From positions 2,480,001 to 2,544,000 of the forward strand of contig NZ_BQKE01000001.1 of the NCBI RefSeq assembly GCF_036244895.1: a stretch of 64,000 bases of DNA. Direction: 5' to 3'. A program made the translations under genes and the position numbers. The notes below the pieces were generated by a model, which did not search any database, was not told the DNA's origin, and saw only the letters and a list, made by a program, of their open reading frames with translations. Origin of the DNA: Persicobacter diffluens. GTDB lineage: Bacteria; Bacteroidota; Bacteroidia; Cytophagales; Cyclobacteriaceae. Positions 9,536 through 19,912 of this stretch are shown one piece after another (within the stretch, counting starts at the first letter, position 1; each line of letters begins with the position of its first letter).

Positions 9536-9573
9536 AAAAGCGCCTTCGGAAACCGAAGGCGCTTTTGTTTTTT
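9536..9573 (+). terminator. Rho-independent terminator between ClC and nitroreductase genes
   Basis: AAAAGCGCCTTCGG-AAA-CCGAAGGCGCTTTT, a perfect GC-rich stem, followed by GTTTTTTT on the plus strand. The A-rich left flank could also serve the convergent minus-strand gene. Confidence 0.85.
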
Positions 9574-9613
9574 TATCAAATGTGCAGCATGCTAGGCACT
9601 ATGACCTCTGATA

Positions 9614-10243
9614 CTAGATTATTTCAAAAAGATCCGCTTTCGACTTCCTGACTTTAGGCGCTCCTGCGGTTGGATCTTCCTCCGAACGATAACCAATAGT
9701 GGCAATCACGGAAGCATTAAGCCCCCGTTCCTGCAAGCCTAAAATCTCATTGAATTTCTCCGGCTCAAAACCTTCCATCGGGCAGGCATCTATACGAAGT
9801 GCTGCACAAGCATTCAATAAATAGCCCAAAGCAATATAAGTTTGCCGGGCAGTCCAAACTCCTTGGGCTTCGGGAGAAAATTCTCCCAGCTTGCTTTTCA
9901 TAAAATCACCATAAGCTTTCAGATCCTCCAACTTCATTCCTTGTGTATCCGCTTTGAGCCGCAGGTATTCATCAATATGCTCCGCCTTCACTGAACTGTA
10001 ATTACAAAAAACGATCAATTGGCTGGCATCCACAATCTGCGATTGATTCCAGGCTGCCGGTTGCAATTTAGCCCGAAGCTCCGCATCCTCAATCACCAAA
10101 ATTTTATACAACTGCAATCCATAAGAAATGGCCGACAGCCGGACCGCTTCCAGTATGGTATCCAGATCCTGCGAACTGATTTTTTTGGAGGCATCAAATT
10201 TTTTGGTGGCGTATCGCCAGTTGAGATTTTCGATTAATCCCAT
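9614..10243 (-). CDS. NAD(P)H-dependent nitroreductase family oxidoreductase
   Basis: A 209-residue flavin (FMN) oxidoreductase of the NfsB/NfnB-like nitroreductase family. The opening NWRYATKKFDASKKIS matches the family FMN-phosphate binding start (RyatKkFd). Later hallmarks are AVRLSAISYGLQLYK, QTYIALGYLLNACAALRIDACPMEGF and the C-terminal GYRSEEDP. Length is close to the usual ~210. Members reduce quinones and nitro compounds with NAD(P)H; the physiological substrate is not evident. It is a single gene with a terminator on its 3' side. Confidence 0.9.
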   Translation of the reverse strand: MGLIENLNWRYATKKFDASKKISSQDLDTILEAVRLSAISYGLQLYKILVIEDAELRAKLQPAAWNQSQIVDASQLIVFCNYSSVKAEHIDEYLRLKADTQGMKLEDLKAYGDFMKSKLGEFSPEAQGVWTARQTYIALGYLLNACAALRIDACPMEGFEPEKFNEILGLQERGLNASVIATIGYRSEEDPTAGAPKVRKSKADLFEII

Positions 10244-10398
10244 GAAGTGAGGGGATTAAGTTTAAAAAAGCTTTCAGCTTTCTCTACGAATAGTATAAAC
10301 TTTAGGACAAGGAAAATCCCTCAAATTAGACATTATCTTCTACAGTATAATAAATTGCTACATCGTTCGCCTTAATGCTACTAGAAATTGGTAATACC

Positions 10399-12855
10399 TT
10401 AAAGACTAATCACCAATCCAACCTTCAAAGCCTGATCATTGGAGCCATAGGACATTTGCTGGTAAGACAAGCGGTGCCAATATTCCACAAAGAAAAACTT
10501 AAATATATTATGTACTCCTACCCCTGCGGCCATATAGGGATGCCTACCCAAGCTGTTCAGTGGCTGCCCCTCCGTTAAAAAGACTTCATTATATTGGGCA
10601 TTTGCCCGAGAGAGCGTACCATAAGCCATTTCAAAATCCATCATGATGCCCGCACCAGTCTGTTCATGCAGCCAGGCCAATCCCGGCACTTTGGACATGA
10701 GGGCTCCTCCGAAAAAATGCTGCACAAATAATTCCACATACTGATCGGAAGTAAACTCGAAGCTATTCATCAACTGATGACTTCCAAAAGCATAGACGGG
10801 TCCGCCAATCCCCTGATGCATCTTCAGGTAGGGAAAAGGAACATTTCCCAGCACTTTACCGGCATTCAAGCGGTAGGAAGTCTGCCCCCATTTCGAGAAT
10901 AGCGGAGCAAACTGATGATCCAGCTGTAAATACAGTTGCTGAAAAGCCTGTTCCTGTTGCTGATCATGGACAAATCCTGCTTTCACCCCCAACTTCACTT
11001 CCGGAAAGGGCTGTCCGCCTTTTCTTAGCAAGCGATAATTCTTATTGTAAGCGCTTCGGTCTTTGAAAGACCACCGCACTTCCATTTTTGCTGACCGGCT
11101 AGCGAAATGGCCTGCCGTCATGGCTTCCTTTCCTAGAAATTGATTGGCATTTCTTAAATCCATCCATTCTCCACCCACAGTAATCGTCCAGTCTCTTCGA
11201 AAGCCCTGAGACAGGCTCACCTCCGATTTATTTTGATAAAAAGGCATTTTTTCACTAAGCGCTCCAATTTGTGCTAAGTGGTAATCGGCTTCCAACATTT
11301 CACTTTCGAAGCCGATGCTGGATACCGGAATCAAATCGTACTGCGTATTGATGGACAAAATCTGTCGCTGCTGAGGATTGATTAACCATTTTCCAGCGAC
11401 CTGATATTTCCACTTTTCATCTTCAAGACCAAAACCTATTCCACTTTTTACCCAAATATGATCCGCCCATAGCCGGTCTGAAAGCCCGCTGACGGAAAGT
11501 CGGTAGCCTTCCAGATCATTCAATATCAGATAATTCATCGCATGACCAACATCCCATTTTGGCGTTTCCCAATATCCGCTGGCAGCTATGTTAATGGAAC
11601 GATTAAAATGGGCTGCCCGCGATTTTTGATTCATTTCTTCCAAAAGCTGAATGGAATTTCCCTGGGGAACCTCAGCCAACGGCGGGTTACTTAAAATTTC
11701 TTCCGCATTTTTTCTCATGGCCCCTTCCTGAATCTTGTAATATGCCTTTACCTGTCCATAAAGCGGTACATCTTCCAGGCTTTGATGATATTGGGTAATG
11801 GCAGGCCAGTTTTCTCCCTTTTCATCCGGTTGCCAATATTGAGTAAGTGCAAAATCCGACCAAAAATTTTGGGACGCTCTTTTGGCCATTTTCATGTTTA
11901 CCTTGACCAAAGTGCTATCACTGGTATTAAAGTACAAATCTCCCTCAAAGCCCTGCTGACTTTTAGATCTTGGCTCAAAATGAATCATCCAAACATGCTG
12001 TCCGTCTTCTTCGATGGGGTTATCCTTCAAATCCCAATCAAAATAGGCCGCAAATCGAAGAGAAAAAGGAGAAGGGAAATTCTTGTCGATCACCACCAGC
12101 TGGTTACACATCAAATCGTGGATCAGTAAATCCGGATTCACCAATAACTGTCCGAATATTCCCCGGGCATCGAAGCCCAGCGCCATCTGCTTGACATTTT
12201 GATAATGATTTTCCGTCATCCGGCCTTCAGCATAAACCTTTTCCACCTCATATTCCGCAGAAACCACCGGAATAGCCTGCTTTCCATCGACTCCCACTAC
12301 CCCATAGCGATCCAAATCTTTTTGCATCCATTGCTTCTCCGGGCTGGCCCACCAACTCACCTCTACCTGGCTCTGCCAGGACCCTTCCTGAGCTTTTTGT
12401 TGCAGCTGATAGCTGGCCTGATGTTTTCGGATAAATTCAAAAGCGGGGTTCTCTCCTGCTTCAATCACTACCTCGGATAATACCTTTTGATGCTCTTTCA
12501 GGTAAAATACTTCCTCAGCCGCTGCTTCCTCCACAGGCATACATAGCGTTTCATAACCCACAAATTGAATTACCAGAGATTCGGAAAGGTATTGCTCATC
12601 ATATAGTAATTCAAATTTCCCTTCCAAATCGGTTTGACACCCTACACCATAGGCATTCCGAATAGAAATAGTGGCAAATAGCAATGGCTCCCCGGTATCA
12701 AGATCCAGCACCAAGCCTTTCAATTTAAGCATGGATTTTTCCGCATGGCTAGGAAGCGGTGAAAACAATACTAAAAGTAACAGCAGTCGTAAAATTTGGG
12801 CACAGCAGACCCCGTTCACCATCGCATAATGGGGATCAGATTTATCCTTCTTCAT
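10399..12855 (-). CDS. DUF5686-type outer-membrane protein with CarboxypepD_reg-like domain
   Basis: An 818-residue exported protein. There is a signal peptide at about 20-39 (RLLLLLVLFSPLPSHA), then a CarboxypepD_reg-like beta-sandwich (LKGLVLDLDTGEPLLFATIS...GKFELLYDE, about 42-125), a middle region and a C-terminal barrel-like half rich in alternating aromatic strands, ending GLVISL. This arrangement is the DUF5686 family, common in Bacteroidota and related in design to TonB-dependent receptors but lacking a plug. Its substrate is unknown. It is a single gene. The 409 bp upstream (12856-13264) hold AT-rich sequence and no feature I can support. Confidence 0.85.
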   Translation of the reverse strand: MKKDKSDPHYAMVNGVCCAQILRLLLLLVLFSPLPSHAEKSMLKLKGLVLDLDTGEPLLFATISIRNAYGVGCQTDLEGKFELLYDEQYLSESLVIQFVGYETLCMPVEEAAAEEVFYLKEHQKVLSEVVIEAGENPAFEFIRKHQASYQLQQKAQEGSWQSQVEVSWWASPEKQWMQKDLDRYGVVGVDGKQAIPVVSAEYEVEKVYAEGRMTENHYQNVKQMALGFDARGIFGQLLVNPDLLIHDLMCNQLVVIDKNFPSPFSLRFAAYFDWDLKDNPIEEDGQHVWMIHFEPRSKSQQGFEGDLYFNTSDSTLVKVNMKMAKRASQNFWSDFALTQYWQPDEKGENWPAITQYHQSLEDVPLYGQVKAYYKIQEGAMRKNAEEILSNPPLAEVPQGNSIQLLEEMNQKSRAAHFNRSINIAASGYWETPKWDVGHAMNYLILNDLEGYRLSVSGLSDRLWADHIWVKSGIGFGLEDEKWKYQVAGKWLINPQQRQILSINTQYDLIPVSSIGFESEMLEADYHLAQIGALSEKMPFYQNKSEVSLSQGFRRDWTITVGGEWMDLRNANQFLGKEAMTAGHFASRSAKMEVRWSFKDRSAYNKNYRLLRKGGQPFPEVKLGVKAGFVHDQQQEQAFQQLYLQLDHQFAPLFSKWGQTSYRLNAGKVLGNVPFPYLKMHQGIGGPVYAFGSHQLMNSFEFTSDQYVELFVQHFFGGALMSKVPGLAWLHEQTGAGIMMDFEMAYGTLSRANAQYNEVFLTEGQPLNSLGRHPYMAAGVGVHNIFKFFFVEYWHRLSYQQMSYGSNDQALKVGLVISL

Positions 12856-13264
12856 CTATTTATTGATTACCTCAGTTGGAAAACAATCGGCAAAGATCTT
12901 TTCAACTATAGGATGCCTGAGGAGTGGAATCCCCCTATTACAGGAAAGAAAATAATAGAAAAAAACAGGAAGGACTAAACTGAAGCTTTTCAAAAAGAGG
13001 ATTTTAGTTCCAAAAAAAATACAAAAAATGAATAAAAAATATCGAAACCGCACATCAAGAAACAGTACCCTAGCTTCTCCATGTAGTTTGGCATTTTGTA
13101 TTTTGAAGCTAAATTCAGTTATCTGAACCATATTACCACGCTTAAACCCCTTATCTGGGTTAACAAAAAATTAACTTTGAGTAAAAACTTACTTAAAGAG
13201 ATCTTGCGTAATTTTTATAAAACAATATTTTTTATCAACTTTTCATGAACATATTTGATCAGTC

Positions 13265-13555
13265 ATGGAGCTTAACGAAATTCAGCAAAACATTTTAGCA
13301 GAGTATTATTTCACCGATCTCGCGGGAGCTGCTTTAATTCAGAGCATTGAAACTCACCCCAACAATTCAAAAGCGGTGATCATTAATTTAAATACGCCAT
13401 GGCGTAACACCTCCAATATCGTCGTCAATTTCATTAACGAGAGCATGGTGGCGCAATTGCCAGAAGGGGATTGTAGATGTTCTTTGGCTAAATATAAAGC
13501 CCGAATGGATCATGAACTATTGCTTAGTTTTGCGGAAATGCAAAACTTGAATTAG
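13265..13555 (+). CDS. Small hypothetical protein
   Basis: 96 residues, no signal peptide or membrane helix, slightly acidic N-terminus (MELNEIQQNILAEYYFTDLA) and a Cys pair near residue 70 (GDCRCSLAKYKA). I do not recognise the family. Reasons to keep it: ordinary amino-acid composition, AT-rich promoter-like sequence upstream, no overlap, and a convergent neighbour separated by a hairpin. It could be a lineage-restricted gene. Confidence 0.55.
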   Translation: MELNEIQQNILAEYYFTDLAGAALIQSIETHPNNSKAVIINLNTPWRNTSNIVVNFINESMVAQLPEGDCRCSLAKYKARMDHELLLSFAEMQNLN

Positions 13556-13600
13556 TGGCTCCTATCAAGCTTAAACCCCATCCATCTGAAGCAAATTCAA

Positions 13601-13627
13601 ATTTAGCGATTTCAACAATCGCTAAAT
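13601..13627. terminator. Hairpin between convergent genes
   Basis: A perfect 11-bp stem, ATTTAGCGATT/AATCGCTAAAT, around a 5-base loop. It overlaps the stop codon of the minus-strand gene (13622-13624) and has no long T-run, so it is only a possible bidirectional terminator. Confidence 0.45.
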
Positions 13628-14284
13628 ATCCAAACAGTTATTCGCCCTATAAAAAATGGAAGTAACACATTCCTGGAAATTAATAGGTGCATGACCGGAA
13701 AAATCAAGTTGTTTGAACCCTGCCTCCCGCAAATGAGCAATGCCCTTTTGGTATTCCTCCCGCTCCGCATTATCCCAAATTATTACACCCCGCGCCGAAA
13801 GCGATTTCAATGCTTTTTCAGCACATTTGTTTCTATTGCGTCCATCGACCACAATAATATCGAAGTCTTCCTCCTGCCCGGATAGATAATTGGGATATCC
13901 TTCTCTCACATCCTCCCGCAAAGCACACTTTACGTTGGGTAACTGTTCCAATTTTGGGGAGATGAAATTAAAATAGCCTTTATCATGATCTACCGCCACC
14001 ACCTCTTTTGAACGAGCAGCAAACCAACGGGTGGAATTGCCCATACCAAATTCAAAAACACGATGTTCTTTGGTGATTCGATTGGATAAAAAATGAATCA
14101 TGGGGTAAGTGAACCATGGAATTGGATCCCCTTCACCGTTAATCGACTGCCCTAAAAAACGGCTTTCCGTCCAGCCTTTAGGCTTTAAATAAAAACGGTT
14201 TAAAAAATATATATTCAATGCAGCGGCACTGAATCGATTAGTTCTAAGGATTTTCTTAATGATCGACATAAAAATAAAATTCAA
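13622..14284 (-). CDS. Class I SAM-dependent methyltransferase-like protein
   Basis: 220 residues with a Rossmann-type methyltransferase core. Motif I is VFEFGMGNSTRWFAARS, then VVAVDHDKGYF (acidic ribose-binding residue), EDFDIIVVDGRNR (motif IV-like) and SLSARGVIIWDNAER. The N-terminal ~70 residues (hydrophobic start, then RFYLKPKGWTESRFLG) look like a substrate-side cap. Known: similar proteins occur near glycan and natural-product genes; the acceptor cannot be inferred here. It is convergent with the small gene at 13265 and lies 65 bp downstream of the aminotransferase, possibly in one unit with it. Confidence 0.75.
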   Translation of the reverse strand: MNFIFMSIIKKILRTNRFSAAALNIYFLNRFYLKPKGWTESRFLGQSINGEGDPIPWFTYPMIHFLSNRITKEHRVFEFGMGNSTRWFAARSKEVVAVDHDKGYFNFISPKLEQLPNVKCALREDVREGYPNYLSGQEEDFDIIVVDGRNRNKCAEKALKSLSARGVIIWDNAEREEYQKGIAHLREAGFKQLDFSGHAPINFQECVTSIFYRANNCLDI

Positions 14285-14349
14285 TCCTTAAAAATAGGCA
14301 AGCCACGGTTAATTCCATGGCTAAACCCTCAAATAAATATCTTTTTGGC

Positions 14350-15549
<1,200 letters not shown>

Positions 15550-15835
15550 AAAACCTTAGGAATAGACCCTTGAAGGCACAAATTTACCAAGAAAAGCGAT
15601 ATAAGTGATGCGCTTTTGAAAAAAGAAATAACAGAAAATGAAGGAGAAAGGGATGAAGGGCAGGGAATAATTGGCAAAGGGATAGAAGGCTTGCATGAGC
15701 TCATTTTTGAGTCCCACCATTGAAGAATGCTCATTGAAATATGGCAGGCAAGTACCGTCTGCGTCTTCAGATTAAAAATCCGACAAAAATAGCGAGGCTG
15801 ATAGCCCGGGCCGGAGTGTAGCGCAGGCTTGCCCC

Positions 15836-15873
15836 AAAATAAAAAAAGGAACTCCTGAATCAGAAGCTCCTTA
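15836..15873 (-). terminator. Rho-independent terminator of pyk
   Basis: On the minus strand GGAGCTTCTGA-TTCAGGAGTTCC is followed by TTTTTTTATTTT, starting about 20 bp after the pyk stop. The rest of 15550-15892 contains no gene I can support. Confidence 0.8.
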
Positions 15874-15892
15874 TTTTCAATAATATTTTGAA

Positions 15893-17335
15893 TTATTTAT
15901 TCTCTTCGATAGTTGCGCACTTCAACATATTAGTGCGGTGAACGCCGTCCATTGGGAAGGAAGACACGTGAACAACGGAATCTCCTACTTCCAATACGCC
16001 TTCATTCAACAAAGTCTTCTCTTCATGCTCGTGCAATCCGCGAAGGGTGCTGAAAGTTTTTGGCAACAAGAATGGCTGAACACCCCAGATCAGGTTCAAC
16101 TGAGTAGAAACTGACTTATCGTTAGTAAAGATGAAGATCTTCGCCTTTGGTCTGTAACGAGAGATATTCGTTGCAGTGAAACCGGAAGTGGTGTTACCAA
16201 TGATGGCTTTTGCGCCGATCGAGCTTGCCAGAATCGTACCTGTACGAACCACTTCTTTCGCCATGAAATGAGCAGAATCTTTCGCCACTTCGTGATCACG
16301 ATCATACTCATACTGAGCGGAAAGCTCTACGGTGCGGCAGATATCGGCCATAGTCTTTACGGCATCCAATGGGAACTGACCAGCTGCAGACTCTTCAGAA
16401 AGCATTACGCCATCTGCCCCGTCCATAACGGCATTCGCCACATCATTGGTCTCTGCACGTGTAGCAATCGGGCTTTTGACCATAGACTCCAACATCTGAG
16501 TCGCCACTACTACCGGACGCGCCATTTGGTGACACTTCTTGATGATAGACTTCTGTACCAATGGTACCTCAGCGGCATTGGTTTCGATCGCCAAATCACC
16601 ACGGGCAACCATAATCGCATCAGATGATTTGATGATTTTATCGATATGCACCAATGCTTCCGGACGCTCAATTTTAGAAATGATACGACATGTACGACCC
16701 GCTTCCTGAATCTTCGTACGCAAGAATTCTACATCAGAAGCATTTCGAACGAAAGACAAGGCAATGATGTCTACATTCTGCTCCAAACCGAACTCAAGGT
16801 CAATTAAATCTTTATGCGTCAAAGCTGGCTCAGAAATGTTGGTATCCGGTAGGTTGATTCCCTTACGGGATTTCAACAATCCACCTACCAATACTTCAGT
16901 CAATACTTCTTTGCCATCAATTGCTTTTACCAACAACTGGATACGGCCATCGTCCATCAAAACTTTCTCTCCGACTTTTACATCTTTTGCAAAATTTTGG
17001 TAAACGGTAGATACCTTTTCACTGGTACCTTCGCACTCCTCAGTAGTGATGATCAGATCCTGTCCAGTCTCGATAGGCTGACCGTTATCCTTCATCATCC
17101 CAACACGGATTTTTGGGCCTTGTAAATCCTGAAGGATGGAAATGTTGAAGTTGAATTCTTTGTTGATTTCACGGATGTGATTGATCACTTTCAAGTGATC
17201 CTCATGCGTGCCATGAGAAAAATTCAAACGCATTACATTCACCCCTGCTACGGCAAATTGTAATAACATTTCTTTAGTGTTACTGGAAGGACCTACGGTC
17301 GCAACGATCTTCGTACGCTTTGTCGAAATGGACAT
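15893..17335 (-). CDS. pyk: Pyruvate kinase
   Basis: A 480-residue glycolytic enzyme converting phosphoenolpyruvate and ADP to pyruvate and ATP in the cytosol. The start TKRTKIVATVGPSS, MRLNFSHGTHEDH (about 36-48), ILQDLQGPKIRVG, the catalytic lysine region IISKIERPEAL (about 218-228) and the metal-site block MVARGDLAIET and VVVATQMLESM are all in place. A C-terminal regulatory domain is present. Length is normal. A good -7 box TACCTTTG reads on the minus strand at 17377-17370, 35-42 bp before the ATG, with no clear -33 box but with an 18-bp palindrome at 17398-17415 at an activator-like distance. A strong terminator follows. Confidence 0.97.
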   Translation of the reverse strand: MSISTKRTKIVATVGPSSNTKEMLLQFAVAGVNVMRLNFSHGTHEDHLKVINHIREINKEFNFNISILQDLQGPKIRVGMMKDNGQPIETGQDLIITTEECEGTSEKVSTVYQNFAKDVKVGEKVLMDDGRIQLLVKAIDGKEVLTEVLVGGLLKSRKGINLPDTNISEPALTHKDLIDLEFGLEQNVDIIALSFVRNASDVEFLRTKIQEAGRTCRIISKIERPEALVHIDKIIKSSDAIMVARGDLAIETNAAEVPLVQKSIIKKCHQMARPVVVATQMLESMVKSPIATRAETNDVANAVMDGADGVMLSEESAAGQFPLDAVKTMADICRTVELSAQYEYDRDHEVAKDSAHFMAKEVVRTGTILASSIGAKAIIGNTTSGFTATNISRYRPKAKIFIFTNDKSVSTQLNLIWGVQPFLLPKTFSTLRGLHEHEEKTLLNEGVLEVGDSVVHVSSFPMDGVHRTNMLKCATIEENK

Positions 17336-17369
17336 CTTAGTCTTGTTGTTTTATTCTAAATAATGCATT

Positions 17370-17415
17370 CAAAGGTAGGCAATCCGCCCAGCCCCTAATA
17401 TGACTTAAGTCATAT
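17370..17415 (-). promoter_or_regulatory. pyk promoter with Crp/Fnr-like palindrome
   Basis: On the minus strand, the perfect palindrome ATATGACTTAAGTCATAT (17415-17398) contains TGAC-N4-GTCA, as in Crp/Fnr-family sites. It is followed 20 bp later by the -7 box TACCTTTG (17377-17370). The palindrome centre lies about 42-44 bp upstream of the expected start site, the position for activation from -41.5. Confidence 0.5.
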
Positions 17416-18104
17416 CCCATTCAGGGCAAATAAACAATTACATTATTTACAAAAACGGTAGGGGATAGTTAGCAAAAAGGTAAAATATAATGGAAACTTC
17501 CCGATACAATGGCAGAATATCAAATATTCCCTGCTGAATTTATATAAGCCTCTATTTTGCTAATATGACGAATGCCACCATAACTTGTATAAAAAAAGGC
17601 TTGCCAGTGAAATCTGAAATAATTGGAGTATTCTGGGTATTTTAGGAAGAGGGACGATTTATAACAAACGTTTGAGGAAAGTATCAATATGCAACAATAA
17701 AATGGATCAGGAGGATAGAAGGCTGCCCTTCCACGATTTTAACTTTTAATAAAAAAAGCCCCGACTCAGCAGAAAACAGGAAACTATTGCCTTTACACAG
17801 ATATTGAATACCGGAATTTGTGGGAAGGATTTAATCATAATGGAAGGACGCTGAATTATTTATGAGCAACGTCTCCCTATCGTGCGACCATTCTCTAAAA
17901 TTTACATGCTCAGCAGCTCCCCTATTTTGAATCACTTGCATTTACAAAAAAGAGGTCTTGGCCGATGGTATGGAGGGCAAGCAAGCCGCAATTTTTCACC
18001 AACAGCCCCCAACAAACCTATCATCCAATTCTTTGCGGTGCGTTATGAATGGATTTGCTATTTTTTTTAATAGCCCCAACATCCGTGAGCTAGCCTCCCC
18101 CTTC
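17416..18104. other. Gene-free stretch upstream of pyk and thyA
   Basis: About 690 bp of AT-rich sequence. I see no gene, tRNA or clear repeat until about 18055, where a worn minus-orientation scrap of family A (TTTTTTTAATAGCCCCAAC) precedes the copy at 18105. Confidence 0.5.
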
Positions 18105-18327
18105 TTAAACCGGTTTATTTATGCTTAAATCCTCGTTTAGCGGTAAGGCGGAAAAAATGAAGGAATAGTTTCCTCTTTCGAGTTATTTCCAACGAAACAG
18201 GTAAATGGGGAGAAAGCAAGCTTGCTAAAATTGGGTTATTACAACTCAAAGAAAATAAATTGTAATGACCTGCAAATAACATACTTGTGCTTATTAATGA
18301 ATATAGCGGTGAATAATTCGGGTTAAA
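18105..18327 (+). repeat. Repeat family A, full copy (223 bp)
   Basis: It starts TTAAACCGGTTTATTTATGC and ends GCGGTGAATAATTCGGGTTAA, with the complete core. Directly followed by another copy. Confidence 0.85.
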
Positions 18328-18533
18328 TCTACTTGCTTCGCAAAAACTCAGAATAAGAAAAATGAAAGAAGAATCCCCTATTTCGAGTTATTTCCAACGA
18401 AACAGGTAAATGAGGAGAAAGCAAGCGCAGCCAAATTTGGGCTATTGAAGCTTAAGAAAATCACCTGAAACAAACTAAAATTAAGCCTCTTGTACGGGAC
18501 CATGCATTTGGCGGTGAATAAATCGAAATAAAT
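18328..18533 (+). repeat. Repeat family A, tandem copy lacking the left end
   Basis: The core (CCTATTTCGAGTTATTTCCA, GAGGAGAAAGCAAGC, CCAAATTTGGGCTATT) and a right end GGCGGTGAATAAATCG are present. The left inverted end is missing, where it joins the preceding copy. Confidence 0.75.
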
Positions 18534-18619
18534 GGTGATCAATTTAAAAGGACAATGATCCCGCAAGGGCAATCCATTATCCTCCTAAACGAATCTTTCC
18601 CCGGTTTTGTCATTAACGG

Positions 18620-19414
18620 TTAAACAGAAACCTCTGCTTTGATATGCGGATGCGGATTATAATCAGTCAACTCGAAATCCTCGAATTTAAAATCAAAAAG
18701 ATCTTTTACCTCCGGATTAATTTTCATCTTCGGTAAAGCTCGTGGCTCACGGGACAATTGCAATTCCGCCTGCTCCAAATGATTCAAATATAAATGTGTA
18801 TCACCGAAGGTATGAACAAATTCTCCGAGTTCCAGCCCGGTAACTTGCGCCATCATCATGGTCAACAAAGCATAGGAGGCGATATTAAAAGGAACACCTA
18901 AGAAGAAATCTGCTGAACGCTGGTACAACTGGCAGGACAATTTATTGTCTGCTACATAAAATTGAAACATGGTATGGCATGGTGGGAGGGCCATTTTTTC
19001 AATCTCCCCTACATTCCAGGCATTGACAATCATTCGGCGGGAATCCGGGTTGTTTTTCAACTGATCGAGCACCTGCACAATCTGGTCAACAGTACGACCG
19101 TCAGCGGTGGGCCATGAGCGCCATTGCGCACCATATACCGGTCCCAAATTCCCGTTTTCATCCGCCCATTCGTCCCAAATACGTACTTTATTTTCTTTCA
19201 AGTATGCAATATTGGTTTCCCCTTTCAGGAACCACAATAGTTCATGAATGATCGAACGAAGATGTAGCTTTTTGGTGGTACACAAAGGGAAACCCTCTGC
19301 TAAATTAAAGCGCATTTGTCTTCCAAAAACACTGATCGTTCCGGTTCCGGTACGGTCTTCTTTCTTCACCCCATTGTCTAGGATGTCCTGCATCAAATCC
19401 AGATATTGCTTCAT
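18620..19414 (-). CDS. thyA: Thymidylate synthase ThyA
   Basis: 264 residues, the same length as the E. coli enzyme. It methylates dUMP to dTMP using 5,10-methylenetetrahydrofolate. Visible are the start MKQYLDLMQDILDNGVKKED, the phosphate-binding RTGTGT loop, the catalytic cysteine in ALPPCHTMFQFYV at about 146, LYQRSADFFLGVPFNIASYA and the C-terminal YNPHPHIKAEVSV (shorter Val-ended form of the usual tail). Dihydrofolate reductase, a frequent partner, is not downstream within the window. It stands alone between two repeat-filled gaps. Confidence 0.97.
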   Translation of the reverse strand: MKQYLDLMQDILDNGVKKEDRTGTGTISVFGRQMRFNLAEGFPLCTTKKLHLRSIIHELLWFLKGETNIAYLKENKVRIWDEWADENGNLGPVYGAQWRSWPTADGRTVDQIVQVLDQLKNNPDSRRMIVNAWNVGEIEKMALPPCHTMFQFYVADNKLSCQLYQRSADFFLGVPFNIASYALLTMMMAQVTGLELGEFVHTFGDTHLYLNHLEQAELQLSREPRALPKMKINPEVKDLFDFKFEDFELTDYNPHPHIKAEVSV

Positions 19415-19526
19415 GCCTGTTAATCAATTAAAAAGGAGTGCCAAACGCCTCCATTTTGAATAAAAATTCCCTAAATTCTAAGCAATTTAGCCAAAATGCC
19501 AATGGCAAACAATGCGGGAATTCAAC

Positions 19527-19806
19527 TTAAGCCGGTTTATTTCATGTTAATATCTTTCCCTGACAGCATGGCGGGACTAAGGAAAGAATAGTTTACTTTT
19601 TCGAGTTTTCCCAGGGAAGCAGCAGAAGGAGAGAGAGGCAAGGCGGTAATATGAAGGCATTTTTCCTATTTCGAGTTTACCCTAACGATGCAGATGAATG
19701 AAGTGAAAGAAAGCTAAAACGAATTTGGAATATTAAAAATCAGCGAACCCAACACAAACCATTAATAACGGATTATTTACAACTAGACACTAAATTTAAC
19801 GGTTAA
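19527..19806 (+). repeat. Repeat family A, composite copy
   Basis: It begins TTAAGCCGGTTTATTTCATG and ends AATTTAACGGTTAA, but the core start occurs twice (GGAAAGAATAGTTTACTTTT and ATGAAGGCATTTTTCCTATT), as if two copies had recombined. It occupies most of the gap 19415-19912. Confidence 0.7.
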
Positions 19807-19912
19807 AAACTCGGTCTAATCTATAAAACTCAAATGAGGCTTCATTCATTTATCTCCCCAGACCTGAGTTATTTCCTTAGTCACCGATGCGGACTTCGGC
19901 GTCACAGGTTTA

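Noticed and set aside
12856..13131. 91-residue frame just upstream of the DUF5686 gene
   Set aside because: Phe/Ile-rich AT-driven translation that stops directly before the ATG of the large gene; more likely its leader region.
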